Source: an uncultured Pelagibacteraceae bacterium (GTDB lineage: Bacteria > Pseudomonadota > Alphaproteobacteria > Pelagibacterales > Pelagibacteraceae). Taken from it: 64,000 nucleotides of DNA. A model generated the notes under the pieces. It was not told the origin of the DNA. It saw only the letters and a list, made by a program, of their open reading frames with translations, and made no database searches. The translations under genes were made by a program, and so were the position numbers. The stretch is taken from contig CACPLG010000002.1 in the NCBI GenBank assembly GCA_902634775.1, positions 53,697 to 117,696 on the forward strand, in the 5' to 3' direction. This document shows, in pieces, positions 31,898 to 40,934 of the stretch. Positions within the stretch are counted from its first letter, which is position 1, and each line of letters starts with the position of its first letter.

Positions 31898-32493
31898 GGA
31901 ACTAACCAAGTATCTTTATTACTTTCTAAATCAAATTTTGCTCTTCGATGGCCTTTAGCAGCAAGATATAACCACTCAATAGATTTTATTTTACACTGAA
32001 TAACAGTGAAGTTTTTATAACCTTCTTCACTTTGTTCCTTAGTATAATCAAAACTATCTAACTCAGGTTTTAATCCTGAAGTTGGAACATCAGACTTTGT
32101 TCCTGGACCATCATCAACTAAATAACATTTCCGACTTATATGTTGAGTTTTTTCCCAAGAATTCTTTGTAATGTCGTTTTTATGATTAATAATACAGTTT
32201 ACTTTAAGTCGAACCTGAATTTTTTCATCCTTATCATAAAACAAAAGTGCTGCATTGAGATTGTTTTTAAGTAATTTTATTTTATCTGATCTGATATCGC
32301 TATGGAATTGAACTAAGTTATTTTGTTGATCTGCCTTTCTTAAAACAACAATTCTTCCATCTATATCGTTATTATGACCACATATAAAAGTTGGAATTCT
32401 AAATTGAGAACTTCTATTCGTCACTGCATCATCAAGCATTGACCATATTTTCTTTTTTATTTCACTGAAGTCTTCATAGTACGCAGGCTGCAT
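31894..32493 (-). CDS. Pyridoxamine-phosphate-oxidase-like FMN-binding protein
   Basis: A 199-residue split-barrel flavoprotein. GRIVVLRKADQQNNLVQFHS then DIRSDKIKLLKNN is the FMN phosphate/ribityl region; AALLFYDKDEKIQVRLK and the C-terminal IEWLYLAAKGHRRAKFDL with WLVP match the Pyridox_oxase_2/Alr4036-like group. It may be a PNP oxidase relative rather than the true PdxH, since the PdxH C-terminal RxHxR-type motif is replaced by GHRRA. It ends 4 bp into the exported-protein gene and lies 4 bp after the downstream dehydrogenase start region. Confidence 0.78.
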   Translation of the reverse strand: MQPAYYEDFSEIKKKIWSMLDDAVTNRSSQFRIPTFICGHNNDIDGRIVVLRKADQQNNLVQFHSDIRSDKIKLLKNNLNAALLFYDKDEKIQVRLKVNCIINHKNDITKNSWEKTQHISRKCYLVDDGPGTKSDVPTSGLKPELDSFDYTKEQSEEGYKNFTVIQCKIKSIEWLYLAAKGHRRAKFDLESNKDTWLVP

Positions 32494-32497
32494 ACTT

Positions 32498-33367
32498 TTA
32501 CTTTCTAAATCTTTTTATTAAGCTTGAAGTATCCCATCTTTTACCACCCATATCTTGAACTTCAGCATAATATTTATCAATTATTTCTGTGATCGGTAAT
32601 AGTGACCCATTATTCTTTGCTTCTTCCATTGCAATTTTGAGATCTTTTCTCATCCAATCTACAGCAAATCCAAAATCAAATTTATCTTGTAACATAGTTT
32701 TATAACGGTTCTCCATTTGCCAAGACTGAGCAGCACCTTTTGAAATAACTTCAATAACATCTTCCATATTTAATCCTGATTTTTGACCAAAGTTAATTGC
32801 TTCTGATAATCCTTGCACTAATCCTGCAATACAAATTTGATTAACCATCTTTGCTAATTGACCTGAACCTGATTTACCTAACAACTTTACTTTTTTGCTG
32901 TAACAATCAATTTTATCTAACGCTTTATCAAAATCTTCTTGATCTCCACCAACCATAACAGTTAGTGCACCATTCTCGGCACCTGCTTGACCACCAGATA
33001 CGGGTGCATCTAAAAAACCAAATCCATTTTTTTTTGCGTGAGAATAAATTTCTCTTGCTATTGTTGCAGAAGCAGTTGTGTTATCAATATATACTGCTCC
33101 TTTCTTAATTGACTTGAATATTCCATTTTCTCCAAATGTAACTTCTCTTAGATCGTTGTCGTTTCCTACACATGTGAAAATATAATCAGCATCTTTCGCA
33201 GCATCTTTAGGTGTATCAGCTTTTTTTCCCTTGAAATCTTTTAGCCATTTATCAGCTTTTGATCCTGTTCTATTATAAACAGTTACATTGTGCCCACCTT
33301 TTGATATATAACCAGCCATGGGATATCCCATTACACCAAGACCAATGAAAGCAACGTTACAAGACAT
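32498..33367 (-). CDS. 3-hydroxyisobutyrate dehydrogenase family protein (MmsB/GarR-like)
   Basis: NAD(P)-dependent beta-hydroxyacid dehydrogenase of 289 residues. NVAFIGLGVMGYPMAGYISK holds the dinucleotide motif, FLDAPVSGGQAGAENGALTV the substrate site, and the catalytic lysine is in GQLAKMVNQICIAG (near residue 169). The C-terminal helical domain with GLNMEDVIEVI and DFGFAVDWMRKDLKIAMEEA is complete. Substrates of this family include 3-hydroxyisobutyrate and tartronate semialdehyde. It starts 6 bp from a divergent MFS gene. Confidence 0.9.
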   Translation of the reverse strand: MSCNVAFIGLGVMGYPMAGYISKGGHNVTVYNRTGSKADKWLKDFKGKKADTPKDAAKDADYIFTCVGNDNDLREVTFGENGIFKSIKKGAVYIDNTTASATIAREIYSHAKKNGFGFLDAPVSGGQAGAENGALTVMVGGDQEDFDKALDKIDCYSKKVKLLGKSGSGQLAKMVNQICIAGLVQGLSEAINFGQKSGLNMEDVIEVISKGAAQSWQMENRYKTMLQDKFDFGFAVDWMRKDLKIAMEEAKNNGSLLPITEIIDKYYAEVQDMGGKRWDTSSLIKRFRK

Positions 33368-33373
33368 AATTTA

Positions 33374-34576
33374 ATGTTAAAAAATTTAAGTATTAAAGTA
33401 ATTATTTTTGGTTTTATATTTACATTTTTTTCAAGCTTTGGACAGAGTTTTTTTCTAGGATTGTTTAACGAAAGTATAAGAAATGAATTAGATATTACTC
33501 ATGGACAATTTGGCTCAATCTATGCATCTGCAACCTTATTGAGTAGTATAATCTTAATTTGGGTTGGAAAGAAAATTGATGACTTTGATGTTTTAAAATT
33601 TTCTTTTTTTGTTATTTCATTACTTGCAATTTCAACTTTTACCTTTTCAAAAATTAATTCAATAGCATTTCTATTTATTGCAATATTACTTATGAGATTT
33701 TCTGGTCAAGGAATGATGTCTCATACTGCTTCTACTACAATATCTAGATACTTTACTAACACTCGGGGTAAAGCACTAAGTACTGGATGGTTTGGTTTAT
33801 CAACCGCAGAATTTTTAATGCCAGTTACAATAATTTATGCTCTTACAATAATGGATTGGAGAAATATATGGATCATTATTACAATCGCCATAATTTTATT
33901 TCTCCCTTTGGTATCCTACTTTTTAGTTAAAGAGATTAAACTTTCATCGAGAGAAGATGATAATGAAGTTATTAAACAAAATATAAAACAATGGAAAAGA
34001 TCTGAGGTTATTAAAGACTATAGGTTTATTATTATAGCATTAAATATGCTAGCAATGCCCTGGATAGCTACAGGTATATTTGTTTATCAATCATTTATTT
34101 TGTCCGCAAAAAACTGGGGCGAATATACTATTGCTCAATCATTTATGGTTTATTCAATAGCATCAGTGTTAACTTTATTCGTAGCTGGGTATTTGATTGA
34201 TAAATTTACAAGTAGAAAACTACTTATATATATGAATATACCTTTTTTAATTTCTTTATTAATTTTAATTTACTTTCAATCACCAGTTTCCTCGTTCTTC
34301 TTTCTGGGACTTATTGGAGTATCAAATGGATTTGCTAACGTTTTAGGTTCATCAACATGGGCTGAATTATATGGTGTTAAGTTTATAGGATCTATTAAAG
34401 CACTAACCACTGCTTTAATGGTATTTTCAACAGCATTTGGAACGGCTTTTTTTGGATTAATGATAGACTTTGACTTTTCCATAGAACAGATATCTATGAT
34501 TTCTGGAGGCTATATTTTAATTTCCTTAATTTTGCTATTTTTAATTAAGAACAAACTTAACCCAACGATTTTATAA
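33374..34576 (+). CDS. Major facilitator superfamily transporter
   Basis: A 400-residue polytopic protein with about 12 hydrophobic segments in two six-helix halves divided by a charged loop near residues 190-215 (VKEIKLSSREDDNEVIKQN). The MFS loop signature between helices 2 and 3 is present in reduced form (WVGKKIDDFDVLKF), and the second-half version is YLIDKFTSRKLL. TM1 contains SSFGQSFFLGLFNESIRNEL, as in monocarboxylate/oxalate-formate-like antiporters. Substrate unknown; the dehydrogenase divergent from it suggests a hydroxyacid. Confidence 0.87.
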   Translation: MLKNLSIKVIIFGFIFTFFSSFGQSFFLGLFNESIRNELDITHGQFGSIYASATLLSSIILIWVGKKIDDFDVLKFSFFVISLLAISTFTFSKINSIAFLFIAILLMRFSGQGMMSHTASTTISRYFTNTRGKALSTGWFGLSTAEFLMPVTIIYALTIMDWRNIWIIITIAIILFLPLVSYFLVKEIKLSSREDDNEVIKQNIKQWKRSEVIKDYRFIIIALNMLAMPWIATGIFVYQSFILSAKNWGEYTIAQSFMVYSIASVLTLFVAGYLIDKFTSRKLLIYMNIPFLISLLILIYFQSPVSSFFFLGLIGVSNGFANVLGSSTWAELYGVKFIGSIKALTTALMVFSTAFGTAFFGLMIDFDFSIEQISMISGGYILISLILLFLIKNKLNPTIL

Positions 34577-34618
34577 AAACACCTTGATTTTATAGACTTC
34601 AGAGTATAAACACTGCGC

Positions 34619-35146
34619 ATGGCTAGAGTAACTGTAGAAGATTGTATCGATAAAGTAGACAGCCCTTATGAATTAGTTTTAGTTGCAAAGGAAAGAGCTA
34701 CTCAATTAAATTCTGGAATTGAACCGAGTGTAGAAAAAGATAACGATAAAAATACTGTTATTGCACTTAGAGAAATTGCAAATGAAAATGTCAAAACAAG
34801 TGAGTTGACTGATAGTGCTGTTTACAAACTTAGAAAACATATCGAACAAGTTGATGACTTAAGTGAGGAAGATGAAGATATAGGTGATGATTTTGAAAAC
34901 TTATACAAAGGTGAAATTTCAAAAAGTGGAGCACCTATTTTACCCTCTAAAAGAGCAAGAAAAGTTCCTGAAAAAATTCAAGTTTCAAAAGAAGATTTAG
35001 CTGAATTACAAAATGCTGATGCTCCTCAATCAAATGATGCTCCAGCTGAAGAGGGTGGAGTAGAGGAAAGTAACGAAGTTTCTCTCGATGAAATAGCTGA
35101 AAACGATCAGCAAGATGCTGATAACTCAGAAAATTCAGAACAATAA
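34619..35146 (+). CDS. rpoZ: RNA polymerase omega subunit with long acidic tail
   Basis: Promotes assembly and stability of RNA polymerase by binding the beta-prime subunit. Residues 1-70 are the conserved core ([46 protein letters not shown]). The full length is 175 residues, much longer than the roughly 90 of E. coli; about residues 75-175 form a low-complexity acidic tail rich in Glu, Asp, Asn and Gln, with a short basic break ([13 protein letters not shown]). A likely promoter, TTGATT and TATAAA, lies just upstream, leaving a very short leader. The cytidylate kinase gene follows. Confidence 0.93.
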   Translation: MARVTVEDCIDKVDSPYELVLVAKERATQLNSGIEPSVEKDNDKNTVIALREIANENVKTSELTDSAVYKLRKHIEQVDDLSEEDEDIGDDFENLYKGEISKSGAPILPSKRARKVPEKIQVSKEDLAELQNADAPQSNDAPAEEGGVEESNEVSLDEIAENDQQDADNSENSEQ

Positions 35147-35193
35147 TATTTAAATCATAATCAAAATAAGTTATTTAATTAAACATAGTTTTA

Positions 35194-35835
35194 ATGAATA
35201 GGTCTTTAAGAATTGCATGTGATGGAGAAGCAGCTAGTGGCAAAAGCACCGGTGCAAAATTAGTTTCTAAAAAATATAAACTTTTTCTTATAAATTCTGG
35301 TTTATTGTACAGATATGCGAGTAAAATTATCATCAAGTATAAGCCAAAAAAAATAGTTCCGTTTTTAAAGAAGAAATTTAAAAACATCTCTTACAATAAG
35401 ATAAAAAAACAATCACTTCATTCCCAAGAGATTAGTAATCATGTTGGATATTTGGCTAAAAATAAAGGTGTAAGAGAAATAATGAAAAAATTTCAAAAAC
35501 AGATTATACAAAAAAATAAAAGAATATGTGTTGAGGGTAGAGACATAGCCAGCACTATTTTGAAAAAAAATCCCCGTTACGACTTAGCTTTTTATTTTAC
35601 TTGTAATTTAAATGAAGCCTCTATTAGAAGATGGAAAGATTTGAAGAAAAAAGTCCCATTAAAAGAAGTCAAAAAAAGTTTAAGAATTAGAACTAGACTT
35701 GATAAAAAAAGAAAACATTCACCACTAAAAAAAATGAAAGATGCAATTTTAATTAGAACAGATAAACTAAATAAAAAAAAAGTATTACTTAAAATGTCTC
35801 AGGAGATAGAAAAAATTAATTACAAAACTCTTTAA
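35194..35835 (+). CDS. cmk: Cytidylate kinase
   Basis: Phosphorylates CMP/dCMP with ATP; 213 residues. RSLRIACDGEAASGKSTGAK contains the P-loop (11-19), LLYRYASKI takes the place of the usual LYRA segment, RICVEGRDIASTIL matches the nucleotide-binding GRDIG(T) region, and the LID follows in RRWKDLKKK. The protein is unusually lysine-rich. Its last 20 bp overlap the convergent CoA-transferase gene. Confidence 0.9.
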   Translation: MNRSLRIACDGEAASGKSTGAKLVSKKYKLFLINSGLLYRYASKIIIKYKPKKIVPFLKKKFKNISYNKIKKQSLHSQEISNHVGYLAKNKGVREIMKKFQKQIIQKNKRICVEGRDIASTILKKNPRYDLAFYFTCNLNEASIRRWKDLKKKVPLKEVKKSLRIRTRLDKKRKHSPLKKMKDAILIRTDKLNKKKVLLKMSQEIEKINYKTL

Positions 35836-36961
35836 TAATTTTTTCTCTATGTTCATCTAAATCTGGAATATCGCCTCTTTTTACCTCATCTTTATAGTTA
35901 GACATTTTTATTGGGTTACCGGCAGTTTTAAATTCACCAATTTTTTTATGATATGAATTTACAATCATATTTCTTGCTTTGATTTGAGGATTTTCAACAG
36001 CTTGTTTTATATTAAAGATTGGACCACAAGGAATTTTTTCTTTTTCCATTAATGAGACCCAGTCATTAGTACTTTTAGTTAAAAGTTCTTTTTCTAAAAT
36101 TTTCTTTAGTTCATCCATATTTTGAGCCCTAGATGAATTTGTTTTAAATTTTTCATCTTTTAAAATATTATCGATACTCAAAACTTGGCAGAGTTTTTCA
36201 AAAAGTTTGTCGTTACCCGCTGCTATTATAATGTGACTGTCTTTTGTTTTAAAAGCTTCAAAAGGTGCTATTGATGGATGACGTGATCCCATTGGTTTAG
36301 GTATTTCATTTTTTGCTAAGTATCTTGCAATTGCATTTTCCAAAATTGCAATTTGACAATCAAGCATCGAAACGTCTATGTAAGTTCCTTTACCTGTTTT
36401 CTTCCTGTCATATAATGCTGCATTAACACCTATCGCTGTAAACAAACCAGCAGTAATATCACCAATTGATGTTCCAACTCTTGTAGGTTCAGAATTTGGC
36501 TGACCTGTTACACTCATTAATCCGCCCATTCCTTGAACAACCATATCATACGCCGGTAATTCTCTTAATGGACCTGTTTGACCAAAACCTGATGCAGAAG
36601 CATAAATTAATTTTGGATATTTTTTACATAAATCCTTCCAACCAAATCCCCATTTCTCTAATGTTCCAGGCTTAAAATTTTCAACTAACACATCTGCTTT
36701 TTTAAGTATTTGTTCAAAAATTTTTTTGTCTTCAGAATTTTTTAAATTTAAAGCTATACTTTCTTTTCCTCTATTAAGGGACATAAAGTATGCAGATTGA
36801 TCATCAATAAAAGGTCCAAATTTTCTAGAGTCATCTCCAATTTCAGGTGCTTCAACTTTTATCACTCTAGCCCCTAGGTCTGACAAAATCATAGTACAAT
36901 AAGGACCAACCAGAACTCTAGTTAGGTCTAAAACCAATATATCTTTTAAAGGTCCATTCAT
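35816..36961 (-). CDS. Class III CoA-transferase (CaiB/BaiF/Frc family)
   Basis: Transfers CoA between carboxylic acids; 381 residues, the usual length for one subunit of the interlocked dimer. LVLDLTRVLVGPYCTMILSD is the family start, RVIKVEAPEIGDDSRKFGPF, SLNRGKESIALNLKN, LVENFKPGTLEKWG and SASGFGQTGPLRELPAYDMV follow. The catalytic aspartate is expected in DVSMLDCQIAILENA. It is divergent from a TRAP transporter operon (92 bp), so it may activate the imported carboxylate; the acid itself is not revealed. Confidence 0.92.
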   Translation of the reverse strand: MNGPLKDILVLDLTRVLVGPYCTMILSDLGARVIKVEAPEIGDDSRKFGPFIDDQSAYFMSLNRGKESIALNLKNSEDKKIFEQILKKADVLVENFKPGTLEKWGFGWKDLCKKYPKLIYASASGFGQTGPLRELPAYDMVVQGMGGLMSVTGQPNSEPTRVGTSIGDITAGLFTAIGVNAALYDRKKTGKGTYIDVSMLDCQIAILENAIARYLAKNEIPKPMGSRHPSIAPFEAFKTKDSHIIIAAGNDKLFEKLCQVLSIDNILKDEKFKTNSSRAQNMDELKKILEKELLTKSTNDWVSLMEKEKIPCGPIFNIKQAVENPQIKARNMIVNSYHKKIGEFKTAGNPIKMSNYKDEVKRGDIPDLDEHREKIIKEFCN

Positions 36962-36991
36962 AATTGAAGCTAATGGTATTTTTTAAGCATA

Positions 36992-37020
36992 TTGACTCTT
37001 ACCAAGAAGTTACATTTAAT
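36992..37020 (+). promoter_or_regulatory. Probable promoter of the TRAP operon
   Basis: TTGACT (36992-36997), a 17-bp spacer and TTTAAT (37015-37020) match the sigma-70 hexamers at five of six positions each. It sits 33 bp before dctP, whose Shine-Dalgarno is GAGAGG at 37041-37046. Confidence 0.65.
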
Positions 37021-37053
37021 ACACTAATAAAATAATTAAAGAGAGGAATAATA

Positions 37054-38064
37054 ATGTTAAAAAAAATATCGTTGTATTTTCTTTCATTAGTTTTCGTATC
37101 TACAACTATTGGATCAGCTTTTGCAGTAACTCTAAAAGCTAGTCACCAATGGCCAGGTACGCCAAGAGCTGACGGGTCTTTCGACGTTAGACACGAAATG
37201 GTTCAAATTATTGCTGATGAAATGGAAAAATCAAATGTAGGAGTAGATATTAGAATTTACCCTGCAAAATCACTTTACAAACCAAAAGAACAATGGAAGC
37301 CAATGACAACAGGTCAATTGGATATTTCAGCGTTTCCATTAGCATACGCTGCTAAGTTCCATCCAGAGTTTGACATTACTTTAATGCCTGGAATGGTTAA
37401 AAACCATAAACATGCATTAAGAGTTAATGCGTCTCCAATGATGACAGAAATTAAAAAAATCATCAATGATGCAGGAGTAGTTGTTTTGTCTGATGCTTGG
37501 CTTGCAGGTGGATTTGTTTCAAAAAAAAATTGTATTTCAAATCCAGCATCTGTAAAAGGTCAAACGTTTAGAGCTGCAGGTAAAGCATTTAACCAAATGT
37601 TAGAAGCGGCAGGAGCAGGTATTCAATCAATGCCATCTTCTGAAATCTATAACGGTTTGCAAACAGGTGTATTAGATGGTGCTAATACTAGTTCAGGAAG
37701 TTTTGTTTCATACAGAATTTATGAGCAAGTAAAATGTGCAACACCTCCAGGAAAATTTGGTCTGTGGTTTATGTATGAGCCAATTTTAATGTCAAAAAAA
37801 TCTTTTGATGCCTTAGATAGCAAACAACAAAAAGCTTTAATGAAAGCTGGAAAAAAAGCAGAGAAGTTTATGACTAAAGAAGCTGCTGGTTTAGATACGA
37901 CAATGGAAAAAGCTTATAAAAAAGCTGGAGTAGAATTGTCTTATATGAAACAAGAAGACTTTGATGCTTGGTTAGCTATTGCTAAAAAATCTTCATACAA
38001 AAACTTTGCAGAAAAAGTGCCAAACGGTCAAAAATTGATTGATATGGCTCTTGCTGTAAAATAA
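37054..38064 (+). CDS. dctP: TRAP transporter solute-binding protein (DctP-type)
   Basis: Periplasmic binding protein of 336 residues for a carboxylate-type ligand. The signal peptide is MLKKISLYFLSLVFVSTTIG followed by SAFA, with cleavage near residue 24. The mature part has LKASHQWPGTPRAD, the family arginine in VKGQTFRAAGKAFNQML (about residue 170, expected to bind the ligand carboxylate), PSSEIYNGLQTGVLDGANTS and MYEPILMSKKSFDALDSKQQ. First gene of the operon, separated from dctQ by a hairpin. Ligand unknown. Confidence 0.93.
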   Translation: MLKKISLYFLSLVFVSTTIGSAFAVTLKASHQWPGTPRADGSFDVRHEMVQIIADEMEKSNVGVDIRIYPAKSLYKPKEQWKPMTTGQLDISAFPLAYAAKFHPEFDITLMPGMVKNHKHALRVNASPMMTEIKKIINDAGVVVLSDAWLAGGFVSKKNCISNPASVKGQTFRAAGKAFNQMLEAAGAGIQSMPSSEIYNGLQTGVLDGANTSSGSFVSYRIYEQVKCATPPGKFGLWFMYEPILMSKKSFDALDSKQQKALMKAGKKAEKFMTKEAAGLDTTMEKAYKKAGVELSYMKQEDFDAWLAIAKKSSYKNFAEKVPNGQKLIDMALAVK

Positions 38065-38077
38065 CTAAATTAAAATT

Positions 38078-38107
38078 ATACCCCTGCTTTTCGGCAGGGG
38101 TATTTTT
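38078..38107 (+). terminator. Hairpin with T-tract between dctP and dctQ, overlapping the dctQ ribosome site
   Basis: ATACCCCTGC (38078-38087), loop TTTTCG, GCAGGGGTAT (38094-38103): a perfect 10-bp stem, immediately followed by TTTT. It has intrinsic-terminator form. The AGGGG of the 3' arm (38096-38100) is also the best Shine-Dalgarno for dctQ, whose ATG is at 38109, so the same hairpin can limit both transcription into and translation of dctQ. Confidence 0.88.
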
Positions 38108-38108
38108 C

Positions 38109-38606
38109 ATGACTGATAAATTTATTAAATTGACTAACTGGTTAGCGAAAGCTTGTGGAATTTTTGCAGCTGGCTGTCTTTTTCTTTCTATCGTTATCAT
38201 TACAGAATTAGTTTTCGAGAGATACTTATTTAAGAACGCTATTACATGGCAAACAGAGCTTGTCACAATGTTATTAGTTGCTTCTACATTTATTGGTGCT
38301 GCTTATGTTTTAAGTGAAAAAGGTCACGTTAATATGGAGTATCTATACACTTTTTTAAGTGAAAAGAATGTCACTAAACTTAAAATTTTTACTGACAGTC
38401 TTTGTTTAATTTTTTTTCTAATTTTATTTTACGTAAGTTATGAAATTACTTACGAAGCGTTTATAAAGAATTACAATACCGGAACAGTGTGGGGTCCTCC
38501 GCTTTGGATACCCTATTCATCAATGCTTATTGGTGCAATACTTATGACTATGTCATATATATCTGAATTAATTTTACATGTAAGAAAATTAAAGGAGTTT
38601 AAGTAA
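38109..38606 (+). CDS. dctQ: TRAP transporter small membrane subunit (DctQ-type)
   Basis: A 165-residue protein with four membrane helices (about 18-38, 50-70, 92-112 and 130-150), the usual DctQ plan. AITWQTELVTMLLVASTFIG and the conserved YVLSEKGHVNMEYLY segment are typical (family form: RxxxHVRVD). It partners DctM in the membrane. Its stop shares one base with the dctM start (TAATG). Confidence 0.9.
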   Translation: MTDKFIKLTNWLAKACGIFAAGCLFLSIVIITELVFERYLFKNAITWQTELVTMLLVASTFIGAAYVLSEKGHVNMEYLYTFLSEKNVTKLKIFTDSLCLIFFLILFYVSYEITYEAFIKNYNTGTVWGPPLWIPYSSMLIGAILMTMSYISELILHVRKLKEFK

Positions 38607-39937
38607 TGGATCCTTTATTATTAGGTTTAGTAGTTGGAGTAGCAACTGTTGTGATGCTATTTTCAGGTATACCAATAGCATTCGGTTTGTGTTTTATTTC
38701 AGTTGTTTTTTTGGTTATCGCTGAAGGCTTTTCAATTTTAAATGTTTTTGCAGAAACATTTTATGCAGGTTTAAATTCATTTGTCTTGTTGTCTATACCA
38801 ATGTTTATTTTAATGGGAATGGCTGTTGCAAATTCTCCAGCTGGCAAAGATTTATATACTGGTTTAGACAGATGGCTCTGGAGATTGCCTGGTGGCCTTG
38901 TTGTTTCAAACATTGGAGCTTGTTCTATTTTTGCAGCGCTAAGCGGGTCAAGTCCCGCAACATGTGCAGCAATAGGGACAATGGGTATTCCAGAAATGAG
39001 AAAAAGAGGATACTCAGCAAGGTTAGCAACTGGATGTATAGCAGCAGGCGGAACTTTAGGTGTTTTAATACCACCCAGTATTGTTTTAATTGTTTATGGA
39101 TTAGCAACTGGTACTTCAATCGGAAGATTATTTTTATGCGGTGTCATTCCAGGATTACTTTTGGCTGGGTTATTTATGTTATGGGCTTACATCTATTCTT
39201 ATTTTATTGACAAAAAATCTGCAGAAATTTTAAGAAACAGAACACCACCAACACTTAAAGAAAAACTAGAGGTTATTCCTAGAGTAATGCCATTTTTACT
39301 AATTGTTGTCGGAGTTTTATATGTTTTATACGGTGGAGTAGCAACACCCTCCGAAGCATCTGGCGTAGGTGCATTTCTTGTATTTGTCATGATTGCAATC
39401 GTTTATAGAATTTATCAACCCAAAAAAATATGGGACATCGTAAAAGTATCTATGAAAGAAAGTGTGATGATAATGTTTATCATTGCAGGTTCTTATATTT
39501 TTGCATTTAGCCTATCTACTCTTTACGTAACACAATCGATTGCACAAACAATAGTAGAAATGGGATTAAATAAATGGGTCTTGTTTTTCTATATAAACAT
39601 ATTCTTGTTAATCGCTGGGTTCTTTTTACCACCTGTTGCAGTTATAGTTATGACCTCTGCAATACTTTTGCCGATAATTACTCAGTTTGGCTTCGATCCT
39701 TATTGGTTCGCAATTGTCTTTACAATTAATATGGAAATTGGATTGATCACGCCACCTGTTGGATTAAATTTATATATTATAAAAGGAATTACACCCGACG
39801 TAAGTCTTTCTGAAATATTGAAAGGCTCGGTTCCATTTATGGCAATGATGGTTATTTGTATAATAATATTGTGTATTTTCCCAGAAATAGTAACTTGGTT
39901 ACCTGACAAATTAATGGGTAAACCAATTGGATTTTAA
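38606..39937 (+). CDS. dctM: TRAP transporter large membrane subunit (DctM-type)
   Basis: Sodium-dependent translocation subunit, 443 residues with about 12 hydrophobic segments. SIPMFILMGMAVANSPAGKD, GLVVSNIGACSIFAALSGSS then PATCAAIGTMGIPEM, GCIAAGGTLGVLIPPSIVLI and the C-terminal INMEIGLITPPVGLNLYII are DctM hallmarks; the two ion-coupling loop regions are intact. Translationally coupled to dctQ; its last 11 bp overlap dusA. Confidence 0.95.
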   Translation: MDPLLLGLVVGVATVVMLFSGIPIAFGLCFISVVFLVIAEGFSILNVFAETFYAGLNSFVLLSIPMFILMGMAVANSPAGKDLYTGLDRWLWRLPGGLVVSNIGACSIFAALSGSSPATCAAIGTMGIPEMRKRGYSARLATGCIAAGGTLGVLIPPSIVLIVYGLATGTSIGRLFLCGVIPGLLLAGLFMLWAYIYSYFIDKKSAEILRNRTPPTLKEKLEVIPRVMPFLLIVVGVLYVLYGGVATPSEASGVGAFLVFVMIAIVYRIYQPKKIWDIVKVSMKESVMIMFIIAGSYIFAFSLSTLYVTQSIAQTIVEMGLNKWVLFFYINIFLLIAGFFLPPVAVIVMTSAILLPIITQFGFDPYWFAIVFTINMEIGLITPPVGLNLYIIKGITPDVSLSEILKGSVPFMAMMVICIIILCIFPEIVTWLPDKLMGKPIGF

Positions 39938-40934
39938 AAACAAAAAAATCAATAGAAAAGTATCTGTTGCGCCTATGATGGATTGCACTGATAGGCATGA
40001 TAGATATTTTTTAAGACTTATTAGTAAAAACGTAATGTTGTATTCTGAGATGGTTGCAACGAAATCAGCAATTCATGGGGATAGAAAAAGAATACTTGGT
40101 TTTAGAGAGGAAGAGAAGCCTGTTGCCCTTCAAGTAGGGGGCTCAGATAAAAAAGAACTGGCAGAGGTTGCTAAACTGGCAGAACAATTTGGTTATGATG
40201 AAATAAATATTAATTTGGGTTGTCCTAGCAAAAAAGTACAAAAAAATTCATTTGGAGCATGTTTGATGAAAGAACCTGATTTAGTTGCAGATTGCATTAA
40301 TAACATGGTCAACTCATGCAAAATACCTGTAACAGCTAAAACTAGGATAGGAGTTGATGAAATTGAGGACTTTGAATATCTAAATAGTTTCATTAACAAA
40401 ATTAAACAATCTGGATGTAAAACAGTGATACTTCATGCAAGAAAGGCTTTATTAAAAGGCCTTACCCCTAAGCAAAATTTAAATATTCCAAAGCTTAATT
40501 ATGAAATGGTTTACGAAATTAAGAAAGCTAACCCAGAGCTTGAAATAATAATTAATGGAGGAGTCTCACAAACTGAACAAATTAAAAAACATTTAGAACT
40601 TTGTGACGGTGTGATGATTGGAAGAGCAATTTATCAAAATCCTTACTTTTTGACTGATATTGAAAAAGAAATATTTAATACAAACGAAGTGCCCTCTAGA
40701 GAACAAATAGCAAAACAGATTATTAGTTATTTAGAAGAAGAGGTTAAGCTTGGTACAAAAGTAAATCATGTCATGAGACACACAGTTGGTCTTTATCATG
40801 GCCAACCTGGTTCTAAAGATTGGAAAAGATATTTAAGTGACAATATGATGGCTAGAGACTCAGATTTTCAAAAAGCAAAACACATAATGACAATTGTGCA
40901 AAACAATGAGAAAGCAAATCAATTAAATTCCTAA
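39927..40934 (+). CDS. dusA: tRNA-dihydrouridine synthase A
   Basis: FMN enzyme that reduces uridines in the tRNA D loop; 335 residues. KVSVAPMMDCTDRHDRYFLR is the DusA start, and EININLGCPSKKVQKNSFGA contains the catalytic cysteine (near residue 103). IINGGVSQTEQI and VMIGRAIYQNPYFL form the FMN phosphate site. The start is TTG at 39927, inside dctM; the next Met (MMDCTD) would cut into the core, so TTG is preferred. The stop shares a base with the next start (TAATG). Confidence 0.93.
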   Translation: MDFKNKKINRKVSVAPMMDCTDRHDRYFLRLISKNVMLYSEMVATKSAIHGDRKRILGFREEEKPVALQVGGSDKKELAEVAKLAEQFGYDEININLGCPSKKVQKNSFGACLMKEPDLVADCINNMVNSCKIPVTAKTRIGVDEIEDFEYLNSFINKIKQSGCKTVILHARKALLKGLTPKQNLNIPKLNYEMVYEIKKANPELEIIINGGVSQTEQIKKHLELCDGVMIGRAIYQNPYFLTDIEKEIFNTNEVPSREQIAKQIISYLEEEVKLGTKVNHVMRHTVGLYHGQPGSKDWKRYLSDNMMARDSDFQKAKHIMTIVQNNEKANQLNS

